The position numbers and the translations under genes were made by a program. DNA of 64,000 bases from Byssothecium circinans (Eukaryota > Ascomycota > Dothideomycetes > Pleosporales > Massarinaceae). Numbering within the stretch: the first letter of the stretch is position 1; each line of letters opens with the position of its first letter. Shown here piece by piece: positions 11,769-23,812 of the stretch. Location: the NCBI GenBank assembly GCA_010015675.1, contig ML976992.1, positions 307,542 to 371,541 on the forward strand. Reading direction: 5' to 3'. Below the pieces are notes generated by a model. The model ran no database searches and was not told the DNA's origin. It saw only the letters and a list, made by a program, of their open reading frames with translations.

Positions 11769-12580
11769 ATTTTGAAGTAGTGCATACAATGCTTATAATT
11801 GTAGTAAAGATAGGATGATGGTACGCAATGTAGTGTAATGCTGAAAGTTGTGAAATGCTAGATATCATGTAAATGCCGTGTATCTCAATACCGAAATTCT
11901 GAATAAGAAAAGACGAAGGGACAGTCCACAATGAAGCTCGTACTTGAAGGCCATGTTAGAGGCAATAGAGACAATACCATTGTCTGCTCGAGGTGAAGGA
12001 GGTGAAAGACGCCAATAGCTTTGAAAGGATGCACAATAGCAACAAAGAATGTACGGATGATTTGAAACAACCTTATTGTTCTAAATTAATATTCCGCTTT
12101 ACAAAGCTATTGTTCAAACTATTACGGCAGCTTTCCTTCACAGCCTTCGCATTTGCGATATGATCAAGACTACCACAGCGCACAGGCCACACAACTCCTT
12201 ACATGGAGAAAACGATATCAGACTGGAAGCTGAAGGGATTGGCATGAAGTTTCCACTACCTTGAGATGTCACGATGCGTCACTTTTGAGAACTAGTCAGG
12301 AATTCGACAGATGGATTTTTTTTGGCAATTGAAGTTTGAAAGCTAAAGTGTGTACAGTTCGACTGGCGCCAAGTATGTAAGGTATGAAAACGATATGCGC
12401 GCGACTATCTTTCGCTCGAGCAGTGTAGTCAATACAACGCTATGAGACGACGAAGACAACGTGCCAGATACAGGAAATGGGTATAACGCCAGAGATGCTA
12501 ATGCTAAATGGAAAACCTCATAACGGCAGCGCAAAGGCTACTAAGTCGTTTCGTACGTTTCGTTCCCAGTTGAGACATCC
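11769..12580. other. Intergenic region
   Basis: Upstream region of the acidic repeat gene and 3' flank of the AA11 gene, AT-rich around 12070-12120. No supported gene. Confidence 0.45.
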
Positions 12581-13726
12581 TTAAACGCGGTAGGACGAGC
12601 GCTGCGCACGATGAGCGAAGTCGCGCTTGACAATCTTGCCACTGCTACACTTGGTACCAGCGGCAACGGACTGCCAGACGATTTTGCCATGGTCACAGAG
12701 ACCGAACTGGGTCTCGCCGTTGCAAACAATCTCGCCGTCGGTAGCGCATTGAGCGTTACCGCCAGCACTGGGAGCCGGAGCGGGAGCAGGAGCGGCAGAC
12801 TCGGATGGTTTGGTCGGAAGGGTGGCGTTGCCAGTAGGAGCACCCACGGGTGCAGTGACTGTAACCAGTGTAGAGATTGTGGAGGTGAGCGCATCGTCGG
12901 GGCCCGAAGCGCCCGGGGCAAAGATAGCGGGAGAGGAGGTGGCAGGTGGAGCTTGCGAAGCCGCAGGTGGTTTAGCCGAAGGAGTATATTGACCGTTGTT
13001 GGGAACTGCGGGTGAAGGACCTGCGCCTGGACCTGCACCTTGACCTGCACCTGCGCCGGGAGAAGGCTGGGTGCTGCCGCCACCAGAAGCAGCACCACCG
13101 CAAAGACCAGCAAAGGGCCCAGCACCAATTCGCTGAACAGACTTGCCGGGCGCCTCGAACGTGTAGTCGCTGCCTTCACTAGTCTTGCACTTGGCTCCAG
13201 TGCCCACAGCAATGTTTGCCACAGCCATATCCGGTAGCGTATCGAAAGCCTTCGTATCGCTGGCACCTCCGGTGACAAAGATGCTAGCGCAGTTCATGTA
13301 CATCTCCCTATTGCCTATCTTGTTCATCCAAGTCCACGCGAAAGTGGCATTTCCGTTGGGGAGCTCAGAAGGAACGGGAAACGAGAAGGTAGCTGGTCCT
13401 CCATCGACGCCAGGACAACCACCTTCGATAGAGTGGATGACTTTGAACTTGCTATCCTTGGTAGGTTTCGTGTCGGTCGTAACAGATAGTTGGCAGCTGC
13501 CTCCTCCGTGAACCGCAGTGCCTGTGAACGACAAGGTCTGCTTCGAACCAACCTTGAACTCGTTCTGCGTCATCGTGGTGCCAGGACCGCGGCATGGATA
13601 GTCTGTTCCAGACGGGTCGAGCGGGGAGTTGTTGGGAGTGTTGAAAGGCGTAGGAGTTTTCATGATCATGTGGGCGTGGGCCGGAGCCATCAAGGCACCT
13701 GCCACGGCGAGTGTAGCGAACAACAT
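12581..13726 (-). CDS. Secreted AA11 lytic polysaccharide monooxygenase with C-terminal X278 module
   Basis: 381 residues, single exon. A signal peptide ends at Ala18, so the mature protein starts with His19 (HMIMKTPTPF), as needed for the copper histidine brace. His73 in TAVHGGGSCQ is the expected second histidine and Tyr143 in REMYMNCAS the axial tyrosine. These features place the ~200-residue catalytic domain in AA11, copper enzymes that oxidatively cleave chitin. A Pro/Ala/Gly/Ser-rich linker (~215-320) leads to a Cys-containing module starting near residue 324 (AQCATDGEIVCNGETQFGLC), matching the X278 domain often attached to fungal AA11 and thought to bind chitin. Likely role: chitin or cell-wall remodelling, or degradation of fungal or arthropod chitin. 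The tail is basic. Confidence 0.92.
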   Translation of the reverse strand: MLFATLAVAGALMAPAHAHMIMKTPTPFNTPNNSPLDPSGTDYPCRGPGTTMTQNEFKVGSKQTLSFTGTAVHGGGSCQLSVTTDTKPTKDSKFKVIHSIEGGCPGVDGGPATFSFPVPSELPNGNATFAWTWMNKIGNREMYMNCASIFVTGGASDTKAFDTLPDMAVANIAVGTGAKCKTSEGSDYTFEAPGKSVQRIGAGPFAGLCGGAASGGGSTQPSPGAGAGQGAGPGAGPSPAVPNNGQYTPSAKPPAASQAPPATSSPAIFAPGASGPDDALTSTISTLVTVTAPVGAPTGNATLPTKPSESAAPAPAPAPSAGGNAQCATDGEIVCNGETQFGLCDHGKIVWQSVAAGTKCSSGKIVKRDFAHRAQRSSYRV

Positions 13727-14947
13727 GTTGGCCGAGTGGATTGGGAGGATGTTGAAGTGTTGTGATAGAGTCGATAGTCGGGTTGTTGCGTGTGTGTGTG
13801 TATGTTGAGTGTGTGTTGAGGGAGAGATTTGGAGTGGAGAAGAATAAGGGAGGAGGGCTTAAGTATGTATGGGCGTGAGAAAGAGTGTGCAGTCACAATG
13901 GACAAACGAGTCAAGGTCTCTCAACTGAGCAGGTGAAGGAGCGTATTGACAATGAAAGAAGGCGAACTGGTGCGCCAGGCACTAGCAAAGGAGTGAACTG
14001 GAGAAGTCAACTGGAAAGAGCGTGAAGGCGCGGTGGACAAAGATATTGTGCCACAGCTTGTATAAAAGGGATTTTTTAGCGCCCGCGACGTGAAAGCGTG
14101 CATTATGTTTCTAACCTATTATGCGACCTGCAGTGAAGCTGCTGTAGAGAGATCTTTGTTTAGGAAGGTGTCGACGATCTGACGAGGAAACGAGAACAAA
14201 GGATATGAACAATGTTTCAAGCCTGAAGGTCGGCGTGTAAAAAGCGCTAAGTATTGGCCAGCAGTGATCGTCAGCTGGAACGTGAAACATCGCGACCAGG
14301 ATCGAAGCGCGTAGCATACTGTAGCGAGAGCCGCTGCGCCCAGAATATGACTGTGACTGCAAACGCGGACTGTCATCTTGTCGGATTCCATTCGCTTTCG
14401 TTGCTCGTAGTCGTACATGGATGTGTTCGCCGGGGAAGGAATATCGCGCTTCGTTTGACATTCGTTCATGCGTGATGGTTCGTTGTCGTTGTGCGCCCAT
14501 GCCTGGAGTTCCTCTCCCCTTCCCTCGGCAACTTCATCACCGCATTACTGCCATTGAACATATGCAGGTCGGAGGTAGGAGCGGTGGTGAGTGACGTAGC
14601 CTCGTGACGCCGAGGGCAGAGAAGTTCAAGTGGTGACTGCTTGAAGTTGACCAGCAGATGTTCCAGATGCCAGGCACGAAAGAAGGGCTGCGCTAGCCTT
14701 GACTCAACCTAGCGTCTTGGCACGAAATGCCGTGAGTGATGAACTTATCATTCAGAACGCGCCAGTCAACACGTCGGGACACTGCAGGCAAGGGCTGATC
14801 AACGCCAATTTCCTTTTACATCGGACCCGCGACTCTGCGCAAATCCTGCTCCCACTTGCGACCTCGTGGCTGCTGCGTCGCGTCCCGTCGCGAGCTCTGT
14901 TGAGCTCTCCCACACTTCGCATACCTGCAGCGCGCGGCCCTGCAAAC
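13727..14947. other. Intergenic region between divergent genes
   Basis: Shared upstream region of AA11 (-) and SNF5 (+). It contains a GT-rich stretch at about 13785-13835 (repeated TGTGTG) just upstream of AA11 and a TATAAAAG sequence near 14060. The open frame before 14948 lacks an ATG and is taken as 5' UTR. Confidence 0.45.
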
Positions 14948-16758
14948 ATGTTCACGGCAACGGGAAAGACGGCGCCTCCGCAGGCTTTCATCTCGAGCTA
15001 TGCGCCTCGTCTGCGCTCCTACGGCAACTCACTGATATCCCCCATTGTCCCGCCCTCGAACACTCTGCCCGCATCACGCACGACGAAGCGCGGGACCGCC
15101 GTCATCAGCTACGCTGAAGATGGCTACGAAGACGACGACTTCGAAGATAGCGAAGGCCCTCGGCGTGCGACAGGCCTGCGCAGTCTGCGAAGAGACGAGA
15201 CCACGCTGGACAAGTCTGCGCAAATAGCATCATTGGGCAAAGAGATCTCCGCGCCGGTCGAGGTACAGGGCATATGGCGGGATTGGATGGGAAGACCGAA
15301 GCAGACGCGTACCGAGAAGCAGGTGCAGGTTCAAGCGGCGCTGCCCGTGACTCTGATTCCCATACGGATAGACATGGATATTCAACCATTCCGCCCAGAC
15401 GCGCCTTTGCCCACGCCTTCCAACGCCCGCGAATTCGGTATCGACGAAAGCCTGCCCGCCTACAGGCAGCCAGACATCACGCCTGCGTACCGGTTGAAGG
15501 ACTCGTTTCTGTGGAATCTGCACGAGGCTCTGACTACGCCCGATCAGTTCGCGAAAGTGTTTGTGGATGAGTTGGATATGCCGGCCGATCGCAAACCCCA
15601 TTTGATCCAGAACATCGCCAGTCAGATTCGGACCCAACTAGAGGAATATGCGGGCGTCGCTCTGCATCCCCTGTTCCACTCCGCTACGTCACCCACGCTC
15701 GAAGGCACAACTGCTGCCCGGGTACCCTCACAGACAGGTGCATCGACTCCCGCCGTCGTTGCCACGAATGGCGTTTCTACCCCGATCGCGAACGGTGTTA
15801 CGCAAACGAATGGCACAGCAACTCCCGCTGCTATCCCAAATGGCATCAGTGCGACAGCCACTGCCCTACCTTCCGAGGAGCTGCACAACCCAGACGACAC
15901 GTATCGCTGCACTGTCACATTGAACATCAATTTGATGAACAGACTATACAGTGACAAGTTTGAATGGTCGTTATTACATCCTCCTGGGTTCGCGGAGATG
16001 TTTGCGAAGGTCACCTGTGCAGATCTAGGCTTGGCTGGAGAATGGGTCACAGCCATAACACACGCTATTTACGAAGCAGTTTTGCGACTGAAGAAGGAGG
16101 CATGCGAGAATGGAGGCCTAGTTGGAGACGGTGAGATCGACAACGATGCTGTACATTCCGATCGCGGGGCTGGTTGGCGGTACGACCAAGAACACTTGTG
16201 TGACGAGTGGGAGCCGAAAATTGAGATCCTGTCAAAAGAGGAAATCGAGAAGCGGGAGGGCGACCGTGAGAGACAAATTCGAAGACTGAGAAGAGACACG
16301 GCACGATTTTCGTCAACAGCCAATATGACGGGTTCATCACAGAACGACTTTTTCGCAAATCCCGAGCAGGCGGAGAACATGGGACGCGGAGAGCGAAGCA
16401 AGAAGAAACGGCGCTTCAGGAGTCTTAGCCCGGTTGGAAGGGATACCCCCGAATCAGGAACAGGTTATGGCGGGCAAGGAAACGGGCTGCAAGACTGGTA
16501 AGTGGCTTTTCCATTTTGAGCTGGTATCATGCTAACATTCTATCCAGGGAGCGTCAAGCCTGGAAGTGCGAACACTGCAGGGTCTGGGGAACCGCCGTTT
16601 GGGCCGTTCGTGATGGACCCAAAGGACCCCGAACCCTTTGCAACAATTGCGGCTACCTTTATGAGCGAGACAAGAGACTTCCCCCTTGGTCTGAGAACCT
16701 CTATATCAATGACCGGGCATATGACTTGGCCTCTCGGCCGCCGCATCAACCAAGATGA
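14948..16758 (+). CDS. snf5: SNF5-family SWI/SNF chromatin-remodelling subunit with GATA-type finger
   Basis: Exons 14948..16497 and 16548..16758 (50-nt intron, GTAAGT, branch GCTAAC, acceptor TCCAG) encode 586 residues. The ATG at 14948 is used because MFTATGKTAPPQAFISSY matches how fungal SNF5 proteins begin; the open frame upstream has only a TTG. The two SNF5 repeats lie at ~175-240 (VTLIPIRIDMDIQPF... FLWNLHEALTTPDQFA) and ~320-400 (YRCTVTLNINLM... FAKVTCADLGL... HAIYEAVLRLKK), separated by an Ala/Thr/Asn-rich linker. The second exon supplies a C-terminal finger, CEHC ... LCNNC, with 20 residues between the Cys pairs. The family is a core subunit of SWI/SNF or RSC remodelers. Distinguishing SNF5 from SFH1 rests mainly on the GATA-type finger. 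Confidence 0.9.
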
Positions 16759-18331
16759 GGTGGCCACTTCTTCTTTACTCGTTGCTCCCTGAACCCCGCC
16801 GTTTTTGCATACCACAAGATGGCTTCAGACTTGTATACTTTGTGTAGCATTTACCAGCGATGGCGCAAGGTTCCGAGGTTGGTCGGCGATGGTTACAGAA
16901 TGGTAGGACGGTGGTCAGGTTACGTAATACTGTGTTGCATGTGGAATTTTTGCGTCTGGACTAGCGAGTCTGTAGAAGATGGGTCTGGTTTTGACCCGCC
17001 AAGGAGCGCCTCAATGAGAGAAGTGGCACTGTACCCGTTACGGCGAAATGACCACAATCCAACCATCCAAGTCTCCGTTGTACGACCGAGAATGCGATTA
17101 TCCAAGCACGCACCAACAACAATATGAAAGAGTTTCTGGTAACACCATCCTCCTAAACTACATGACTCATACATGTCTCCAGAACAATATGAAGACCCAG
17201 GCAACAGACACCCATCCATTTCCGAAATCGCCAATGGGCCGACTTTGCTGGCTGCTTATGACACCTTCGTTGTCAACAAACTGCCTTTACTATTGTTCTT
17301 CGTCTCACCCGTCTTTCTTGGCAATCTAAACCTTGTTCTATTCACAGCCCTACTGTGCACCATATTCGCACAATAGCAACGTGGCCCCGATCCTATTGTA
17401 TTTGCAAATGCCGAGTACGATGTGAGCGATCCGCAAGTCCTTGGAGATTTTCCAGCAGTTGTTGCCAGAGCAGGTCGTCTCGCAACATCATATTGCTACA
17501 TCACCGAACGTCTCCATGAATAGCCAGCCAATTGCCCTTCAAAAAGTGTTTGTAGATTTGGTATCATGACGTTGAATTTGTGCGTGTAACGCGGCGTAGC
17601 CATGGGTTATTATGCGCTGGTTGTGTTGGTTGCCTGCAGTGTGCTGAGGTGTGGGTACATTGCCCGAAGCGGTTAAGAAGTTACTATTGTGATGATTGTG
17701 TACAATAGCCGGTGTTGCGCATGAGGGCTTGCTATTGTGTGCGGGTTTCAGAAACTGTCAATAGGGGAGCTGTGATATATATGGCGTCCTTTCGTACCCA
17801 GAGGTGCAAAGTACTTTCTCACTCTATCTTGGAGACTGCAATCTACTGTGTCGACCTGATTTCAACCTGTCGTTTGAGCTGAGAACTACTGAGAATATTG
17901 CAAAGGTATGCTTATGTTTGTGGGGTAAACTCTCACTGGGACGTGTGCTGATGCTTAAAAGGAAGTGCTTGCTGGTACCTCGAGTGCCCGCGTTGCTGGA
18001 AGCGAGAGAGGTCAACGTATCCATCGATCGTAGCGAACAGCAAAGGCATTGACCATTTCAAACCTCCACACCTACCGAGGCATCTACCGACAGTAATCAA
18101 CCCTTCCCAAGTCGGCAATTATCTCATCGTCGGTCTCCTCCGCTTACCTGGTTCCACTCACACGATCTGCTTCACGTTGAAGTTCCTCACCCTAGCATCA
18201 CGCCACACGCGCCCCTACCCAGCTCATCGATCACCCAAGGCCCCGGATATCGAGACACTTGCACCACACCACAGCACACCACAACTTACATCATCTACAT
18301 ATCTGCCTATAAAAGACCAGATACAAGATCG
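16759..18331. other. Long intergenic region
   Basis: About 1.6 kb without a supported gene. Short open frames (16819-17127, 17173-17376) lack family resemblance. The last 150 nt are CA/CT-rich and contain CCTATAAAAG at ~18304, only 24 nt before the next ATG, so the promoter of the next gene is unclear. Confidence 0.45.
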
Positions 18332-19138
18332 ATGGATCCGTCCCAGAATCCAGCCTTGTGCGACGCAAAACTGCAAACAATTCTCCAGTCATTCCAACAA
18401 GAGCAGAGGTCTTCAAATACAACAAGCACAGACGCGTCTTCTCAGATGCCACCGCCACCTGCATATCACATGGTTGTTGATCCCAACTCGCCAATTCCGA
18501 ATATGAACTGTCCGTATGATGCTGAACAGGAAGAAGGCAAGGAGAATGAGGAGGATGACCTGCCAGAGATCAATATCAATGCTTCGACGCAGATAAGAGG
18601 TCACGGGAACATTATTAGTATCGCGCAGATGGATACTGCAAAGATGGCGATCTTGATTGCCGGACTGCTGCATGGAGCACCGCTACCACAACCACAACCA
18701 CCACCATCGAGCCCGCGACAGTCGGATGAACAGGGCCAGCAATCACAAACAACAGCACCGCCACCTCAAGCTAGGCCCGAGCGAAGGGCTCTGAAGAACT
18801 TCCCCAAGGTCAATATCACTCTCAACTGTGGCGCCACGGTCATCGGAGATCGGAATATAGTTGGACCTGGACTCGGCGACATTGCACGGCACATACAGAT
18901 TGCGCAGCAGCGGAGTCAAGCTCTTGCTGCTCAGCAGAACCAGATGAATGCGAATCGAACGGCGGGAGTGAACGCTCCGGGAAGTGGGCTCGGGTTCCCT
19001 GTACATGGACAACAGCAGTCTTCAATAGCGACGCCTCCCATGAGTCGGAGCTCCAGCTTTGGTAGTGAAGGGTCGAATGGGGCGAAGAGGAAGGTAGAAG
19101 AAGGCGTTGAGGGGAGAGCTGCTAAGAGGAGTTGTTGA
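18332..19138 (+). CDS. Conserved-looking protein of unknown function
   Basis: 268 residues, single exon. Two segments look folded: ~75-115 (LPEININASTQIRGHGNIIS then MDTAKMAILIAGLL) and ~150-190 (KNFPKVNITLNCGATVIGDRNIVGPGLGDI). Both contain an Asn/Gly/Ile-rich phrase of the type N-I-x-x-x-x-x-I-x-G-x-x-N-I, suggesting two related beta-rich elements. They are separated by Pro/Gln-rich linkers, and the C-terminus carries a bipartite-like basic cluster (AKRKVEEGVEGRAAKR), so nuclear location is inferred. I do not recognise a named family. Clean start context after CGATCG. Confidence 0.72.
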   Translation: MDPSQNPALCDAKLQTILQSFQQEQRSSNTTSTDASSQMPPPPAYHMVVDPNSPIPNMNCPYDAEQEEGKENEEDDLPEININASTQIRGHGNIISIAQMDTAKMAILIAGLLHGAPLPQPQPPPSSPRQSDEQGQQSQTTAPPPQARPERRALKNFPKVNITLNCGATVIGDRNIVGPGLGDIARHIQIAQQRSQALAAQQNQMNANRTAGVNAPGSGLGFPVHGQQQSSIATPPMSRSSSFGSEGSNGAKRKVEEGVEGRAAKRSC

Positions 19139-20647
19139 TCTGGGGTGGGTATTGCGATTTCACAGTCAAGTTGGCAACGGTGGTGGGGCCAAAGGTTTTG
19201 GAGTCTTCATGGGTGATGGATGTATGCTTTGGTGTCTCGGTGGGAATAGTTTTTGTCAATATGGATCTGGTTGGCTTGTTAGTATGCTTGGGATATTTTC
19301 TCGCGTAGAGCGACGATGCATTAGTGTATATGTATGTACGTGTATCAATGATAATGAAAACTGGCCTTGATAATACTTTCTGGCCTTTGTTTGGGTTTGA
19401 TATGAACTTAGTGTGAGCGACCCGATGCGACGGTGCAATGTAGTCGTACGACTGATTACGGTATACGTCAAAGTTGTTGAGCATTGCTGAAGCTGTTTGA
19501 CAGAGACAAACTAAAAAGCAGCATTTCCTGTGGAGCTTACATTGGGCCTGCTCCAGATGGATGGCGTGACGTTAACGTCGTACGTAGCTATGTGATGTTC
19601 GTCTGGTCAGGGCACATGAGGTGATTGGTCTCGCACGCGATGATAGATCGATGGAAGTTCCATCCATACTTTAAGCTTCGCCTGACTGCAGCATTTCTGT
19701 GGCAATACACCGTGTGAGGTTGAACTTCAATGGCACCTGCATGTGGGAGGAGTGGATACACATAAAATACACGACGTATTCCCGTTGCGGATAGAGGCAC
19801 GGCAGGGTTGCGTCCGCGGATATATCATATACGTAAGCTCAAGCTTCGAACCGCAAGGTGGCCTTTTGGACACCCGTTCGGTGCATCCCATCCCCGCAGT
19901 ACCAACGTACAGCTATCGAGGGCGCTGAGAGCCTGAAAAGGGTCGCATGGCCGCAAGATAGGAAACTGGGACGATATATTTGGTTCTTTGATCGATTTCG
20001 CCTTTCACCTGTCAACATTTGGCTGACGAGGATCCACCCCTGGCCTGCGCTAAACTGCATCGGGGAAAGCGGAAGTACTTAGGTAGCTTTACTCAGGACT
20101 CCGCAATGCTCAACGCTCAATCGTTCTTCGCACCACCTTCACTCTCCTTCTTCCTCTTCAACTTGTATCCCCTCTCCTTGTGTCAATTCAACTCCCACGT
20201 GCAAGTTCGCTAAAAGCTTGACTTTCACACCGCGGCTGCACCTTCCCGTCCGTCGTCCGTCGGAGAGCGGTCTCCCGAAGCGAGCTCTTACCTCAAGCTG
20301 TCCTCAACCTCGCAACGTCCGCTCAGCTCAGCCATCACGCCCTTCGCCTCGCAGTGACACCTGACGTGGACGAAACACCGATCGGACGCTCTTACCTCAA
20401 CAAACGATTCCATTTGTAGCCATCGGTCAAGCGCGTCGGCCCTCACCCTGAGGTCCCTTACTTGGGCAACTCTCAACATCCTCACCAGACTTGAGACGCA
20501 CGCAAAGCCCTTGAACAGGCCGGACCCTTCGGCTGAGCTCTCTGAGCACCGTTCTCCTCATCCATCGACGCAATCGAGCCATCGACGCACACATCACATC
20601 AAGACCACAACTATATAGCCAGCGAGAAGCAATACCCATCCACAGTC
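19139..20647. other. Long intergenic region, probably including a long 5' UTR
   Basis: About 1.5 kb. The last ~500 nt are CT/TC-rich with several short uATGs, which fits a long leader of the next gene. No gene, RNA or repeat recognised. Confidence 0.45.
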
Positions 20648-21700
20648 ATGAGTATCCTTTTGAACTGGGCCATCTTCTTGGGCATCTTTGCACCATTGGT
20701 GTGGTACTATGTCCTTCCCAAGAAGAAGGATGGTCAACAGCGGGGTCGCCCACTTCAGCGAGCTGCGAACGCCAAAGCCCCGGTGTGGAGTGATGACGAA
20801 ACCAAGACAAAACCCGCCGCAAAGGCCAACAAGCCAAAGGCTCCGCGCAAGTCGGTCAAGACTGCGGTCAAAGAGGTTGGCAACAAGATCGAGGCCTCCC
20901 TCTCCGCCACCTCGGGCGCTGACGCCGACGACGACCTCTCCCCGGTCACGTCTCCCGTCAACGGCAACAAGGCTCCGAGTGGCCGTGATGTCTCGGACAT
21001 GCTCGAGCCCCAGGCCGCGAAGTCGGTCTTGAAGATCAACGCCTCCGAGAAGCCGACTCGCCCCGCGAAGCCGCAGCAGCAGCGCTCGGAGCCCCAGACG
21101 GAGACAAAGAAGCAGCGCCAGAATAAGAAGAAGAACGAGGAGGCGAAGGCGGCTCGCGAGGCCGCTGAAGAGGAGCGCAAGACACTGCTCGAGCAGCAGC
21201 GTCGTACCGCTCGAGAGGCCCGCGGAGAGGCTGCTCGCAACGGCCTCCACGGCGCTCAGGTCCCAGCTTCCAACGCCTGGAACAACCGTACTACGGCCCC
21301 CGCCGTCCAGGGCCCCGCTGGTGGACAGCTTCTAGACACGATCGACAATGTCTCCACCGCCAGCTCCAGCGAAGCCGCCACCAATGGCACGGCTCCCACT
21401 CCCAACTCCACCAACTATACCAACCTTCCTTCGGAGGAGGATCAGCTGAGGATGGCTATGGAGGACAGTGCCTGGACCACTGTCCCCAAGGGCCGTAAGA
21501 AGGGCAAAAAGGAGATTGCGGAGGAGGGCAGCGACTCTGGCGCCCAGCAGGAGCCCGCCCCTGCCGTCAAGCCAGTACCTGTCAAGCCAACGCCGGCCAA
21601 GAAGGTGGAGAACGCCAAGCCCGCCTCTCGCTTCGACGTTCTATCTGAGCGCCTTCCCGAGGTTTCCGACCCAAGGGACTCAGACTGGCCTGTTGTATAA
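20648..21700 (+). CDS. Membrane-anchored, highly charged protein of unknown function
   Basis: 350 residues, single exon. Residues ~4-24 (LLNWAIFLGIFAPLVWYYVL) form a signal-anchor-like hydrophobic segment followed directly by KKK, so the long C-terminal part should be cytosolic. That part is Lys/Ala/Pro-rich, with a probable coiled coil at ~155-200 (KKQRQNKKKNEEAKAAREAA...). A conserved-looking motif near ~275-300 (LPSEEDQLRMAMEDSAWTTV) follows, and a compact end SRFDVLSERLP...DSDWPVV. The architecture resembles ER-anchored proteins with basic cytosolic tails, but I do not recognise the family. Codon use is G/C-ending and uniform, suggesting good expression. Confidence 0.78.
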   Translation: MSILLNWAIFLGIFAPLVWYYVLPKKKDGQQRGRPLQRAANAKAPVWSDDETKTKPAAKANKPKAPRKSVKTAVKEVGNKIEASLSATSGADADDDLSPVTSPVNGNKAPSGRDVSDMLEPQAAKSVLKINASEKPTRPAKPQQQRSEPQTETKKQRQNKKKNEEAKAAREAAEEERKTLLEQQRRTAREARGEAARNGLHGAQVPASNAWNNRTTAPAVQGPAGGQLLDTIDNVSTASSSEAATNGTAPTPNSTNYTNLPSEEDQLRMAMEDSAWTTVPKGRKKGKKEIAEEGSDSGAQQEPAPAVKPVPVKPTPAKKVENAKPASRFDVLSERLPEVSDPRDSDWPVV

Positions 21701-22699
21701 GACACAGTACTTATGCGAATCTTGAGGCACTTTCAAAAGAGACTGATGTCTGAGATGTTGCTCCTTCATTGTACGGTTACTGAAATTTGGCGGTCATTTC
21801 TGGCGTCTCGGTCTCCAATTTGTACGCTACCAACTCTGGCTACCGACTGATCGGAAGACGATTTAGACGTCTAAATTGTCATTTAGATCATCATACCATC
21901 TGTGCTGCTTGGAGTTGGAATGTACAACAGTTAAATCCATTCTAAGAGCGTGGAGTGCTCTTGAAAGCCTGGATCCTATCCTCCAAAAGCAAGAGTGGTG
22001 TTCGGAATGGCATGAGCAGCTTGGACACCATCATTTTTCTTTGTTTCACCTGCGTCTCTATCTTTATAGCTTCAATGAGGACAATTCGTATACCCATGTG
22101 ACATTCATCTTGGATGTGAAGTCGGTGAAAGTTGAAGAGGGTCACTATGCGTTATTCTTCCTGTTGGTCGGGCTTTTGATGTGGCGTGAGATGCGCAGCC
22201 ACACTCAATAAGCATGCCTCACTAGCAGACGCACAGCACAGGTAGAAGACCGGTAGTGTACGTGTGGATGTGTCTCTACGGTATCGGGATTGAAATGTCC
22301 GGTAAGGTGCTGGACTAACAGTCCGACTTTTTATGTTCCGTAGTGCCTTGTGTTGAGCTATAAAGCAAAGAAACAAAGCGACGTATTGAATATCTTATCT
22401 GGCTTCAACAGGAGGGCTCAGACGCGGGTCGCACAAGATATTTCGAGAAGCTCAACATAGCGACATTGTAAAGACGCGGCCCTGTAAGGGAAGCATAGGC
22501 TAGCCATAAAATTCTTGACGTTGAATCAGAGGTGAGTAAATTCCATGTTGTAGGGTCATGGCGCAGGCTTACCGTTCAGGCTAGTGCGGTCCGTTACGTT
22601 CGCGAGATCTGTCCTTCAGAAACACTAAAACTCCCGGAGATCCCACACAACGCCTCAACCTCTTCACTGTTCGCTTTCCTTTCTACAGACCACGACAAC
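21701..22699. other. Intergenic region
   Basis: 3' flank of the membrane-anchored protein and upstream region of ERV29. An open frame at 21876-22211 has no family resemblance. Nothing else seen. Confidence 0.45.
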
Positions 22700-23812
22700 A
22701 TGGCGCAAATACGCGGCACCGCGGGTTACCACCTGGGTAACCAGAGCCAATTCGGCAATGCTGGACGCAACGACGGCAATACGAACGACCCGAGCCCCCT
22801 CGACCAGATCCGGGAACAGACGAACAAGATTGAGGACTGGCTCGACACGATGTCTGACCCTGTGAAGCCGTGAGTGTACCCTGAGTACGGCGGAGGCTCC
22901 AGGCGGCGAGGAGGAACTGGACAGGGGGAAGACGGCTGCTAACGCGCTGAATAGTTACATCCCCGCAATTGGACGCTTCCTGATCGTCGTTACCTTCATT
23001 GAAGACGCGCTGCGTATAATAACACAATGGAGCGACCAGCTCACATATCTACACGACTACCGAAAGAGTACGCACACCCGATTCAGTCCGATACAAGCGC
23101 GAGCAAGCAGTGCTAACGAACGATCCAGTTCCCAGCGGCCTCACGCACCTGTTCCTGATTATCAACGTCATCGCCATGGTTTCCTGCTCCGTCATGATCA
23201 TTGCCCGCAAACACTCCGACTACGGCGTCTTCGGCCTCATTGGCGTAGTTGTTCTACAAGGAATCGGATATGGTCTCGTCTTTGACCTGAACTTCTTCCT
23301 CCGCAATCTCTCCGTCATGGGCGGACTTTTGATGGTGCTTTCGGATTCGTGGGTGCGAAAGAGGTTCGCGCCCGCCGGGCTCCCCCAGCTCGACGAGAAG
23401 GACCGCAAGATGTACTTCCAGCTTGCTGGTCGCGTGCTGCTCATCTTCCTCTTTGTCGGCTTTGTTTTCCGTGGTGACTGGACTTTCTCCAGGATCGTGG
23501 TCAGCCTTTTGGGCTTTGTGGCTTGCGTGATGGTGGTGATCGGTTTCAAGGCCAAGTTCAGCGCCATCATGTTGGTGCTTATTCTCAGCGTCTTCAACAT
23601 CATTGTCAACAACTTTTGGACGCTGCATGAGCATCACCCACACAAGGACTTTGCGAAGTACGACTTCTTCCAGATCCTTTCCATTGTGTAAGTTTCATTG
23701 CTTCATACCTCGAAGCTTTTCCACTAACTCAATCTGCAGTGGCGGTCTCCTTTTGCTGGTCAACATGGGACCGGGCCAGTTTTCCGTCGACGAGAAGAAG
23801 AAGGTCTACTAG
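22700..23812 (+). CDS. ERV29: ERV29/SURF4 COPII cargo receptor
   Basis: Exons 22700..22869, 22955..23067, 23129..23687 and 23740..23812 give 304 residues. Introns are 85, 61 and 52 nt with GTGAGT/GTACGC/GTAAGT donors and GCTAAC or ACTAAC branch sites. The protein has several membrane segments and family hallmarks YIPAIGRFLIVVTFIEDALR, ITQWSDQ, LTHLFLIINV, DFFQILSIVGGLLLLVNMGP. The last residues are KKKVY, giving a KKxx dilysine ER-retrieval signal (KKVY). Erv29/Surf4 cycles between ER and Golgi and loads soluble cargo such as pro-hormone or hydrolase precursors into COPII vesicles. Start at the ATG giving MAQIRGTAGYHLG, with a Gly/Asn/Gln-rich cytosolic N-terminus. Confidence 0.96.

Noticed and set aside
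12541..13278. 245-codon minus-strand frame over the AA11 gene
   Set aside because: Leu/Pro/Arg shadow of the low-complexity linker of AA11 in another frame.
14699..14947. N-terminal extension of SNF5
   Set aside because: The frame is open but begins with TTG and has no ATG; SNF5-like sequence begins at 14948.
21876..22211. 111-codon plus-strand open frame
   Set aside because: No family resemblance, no conserved motif, isolated between two well-supported genes.
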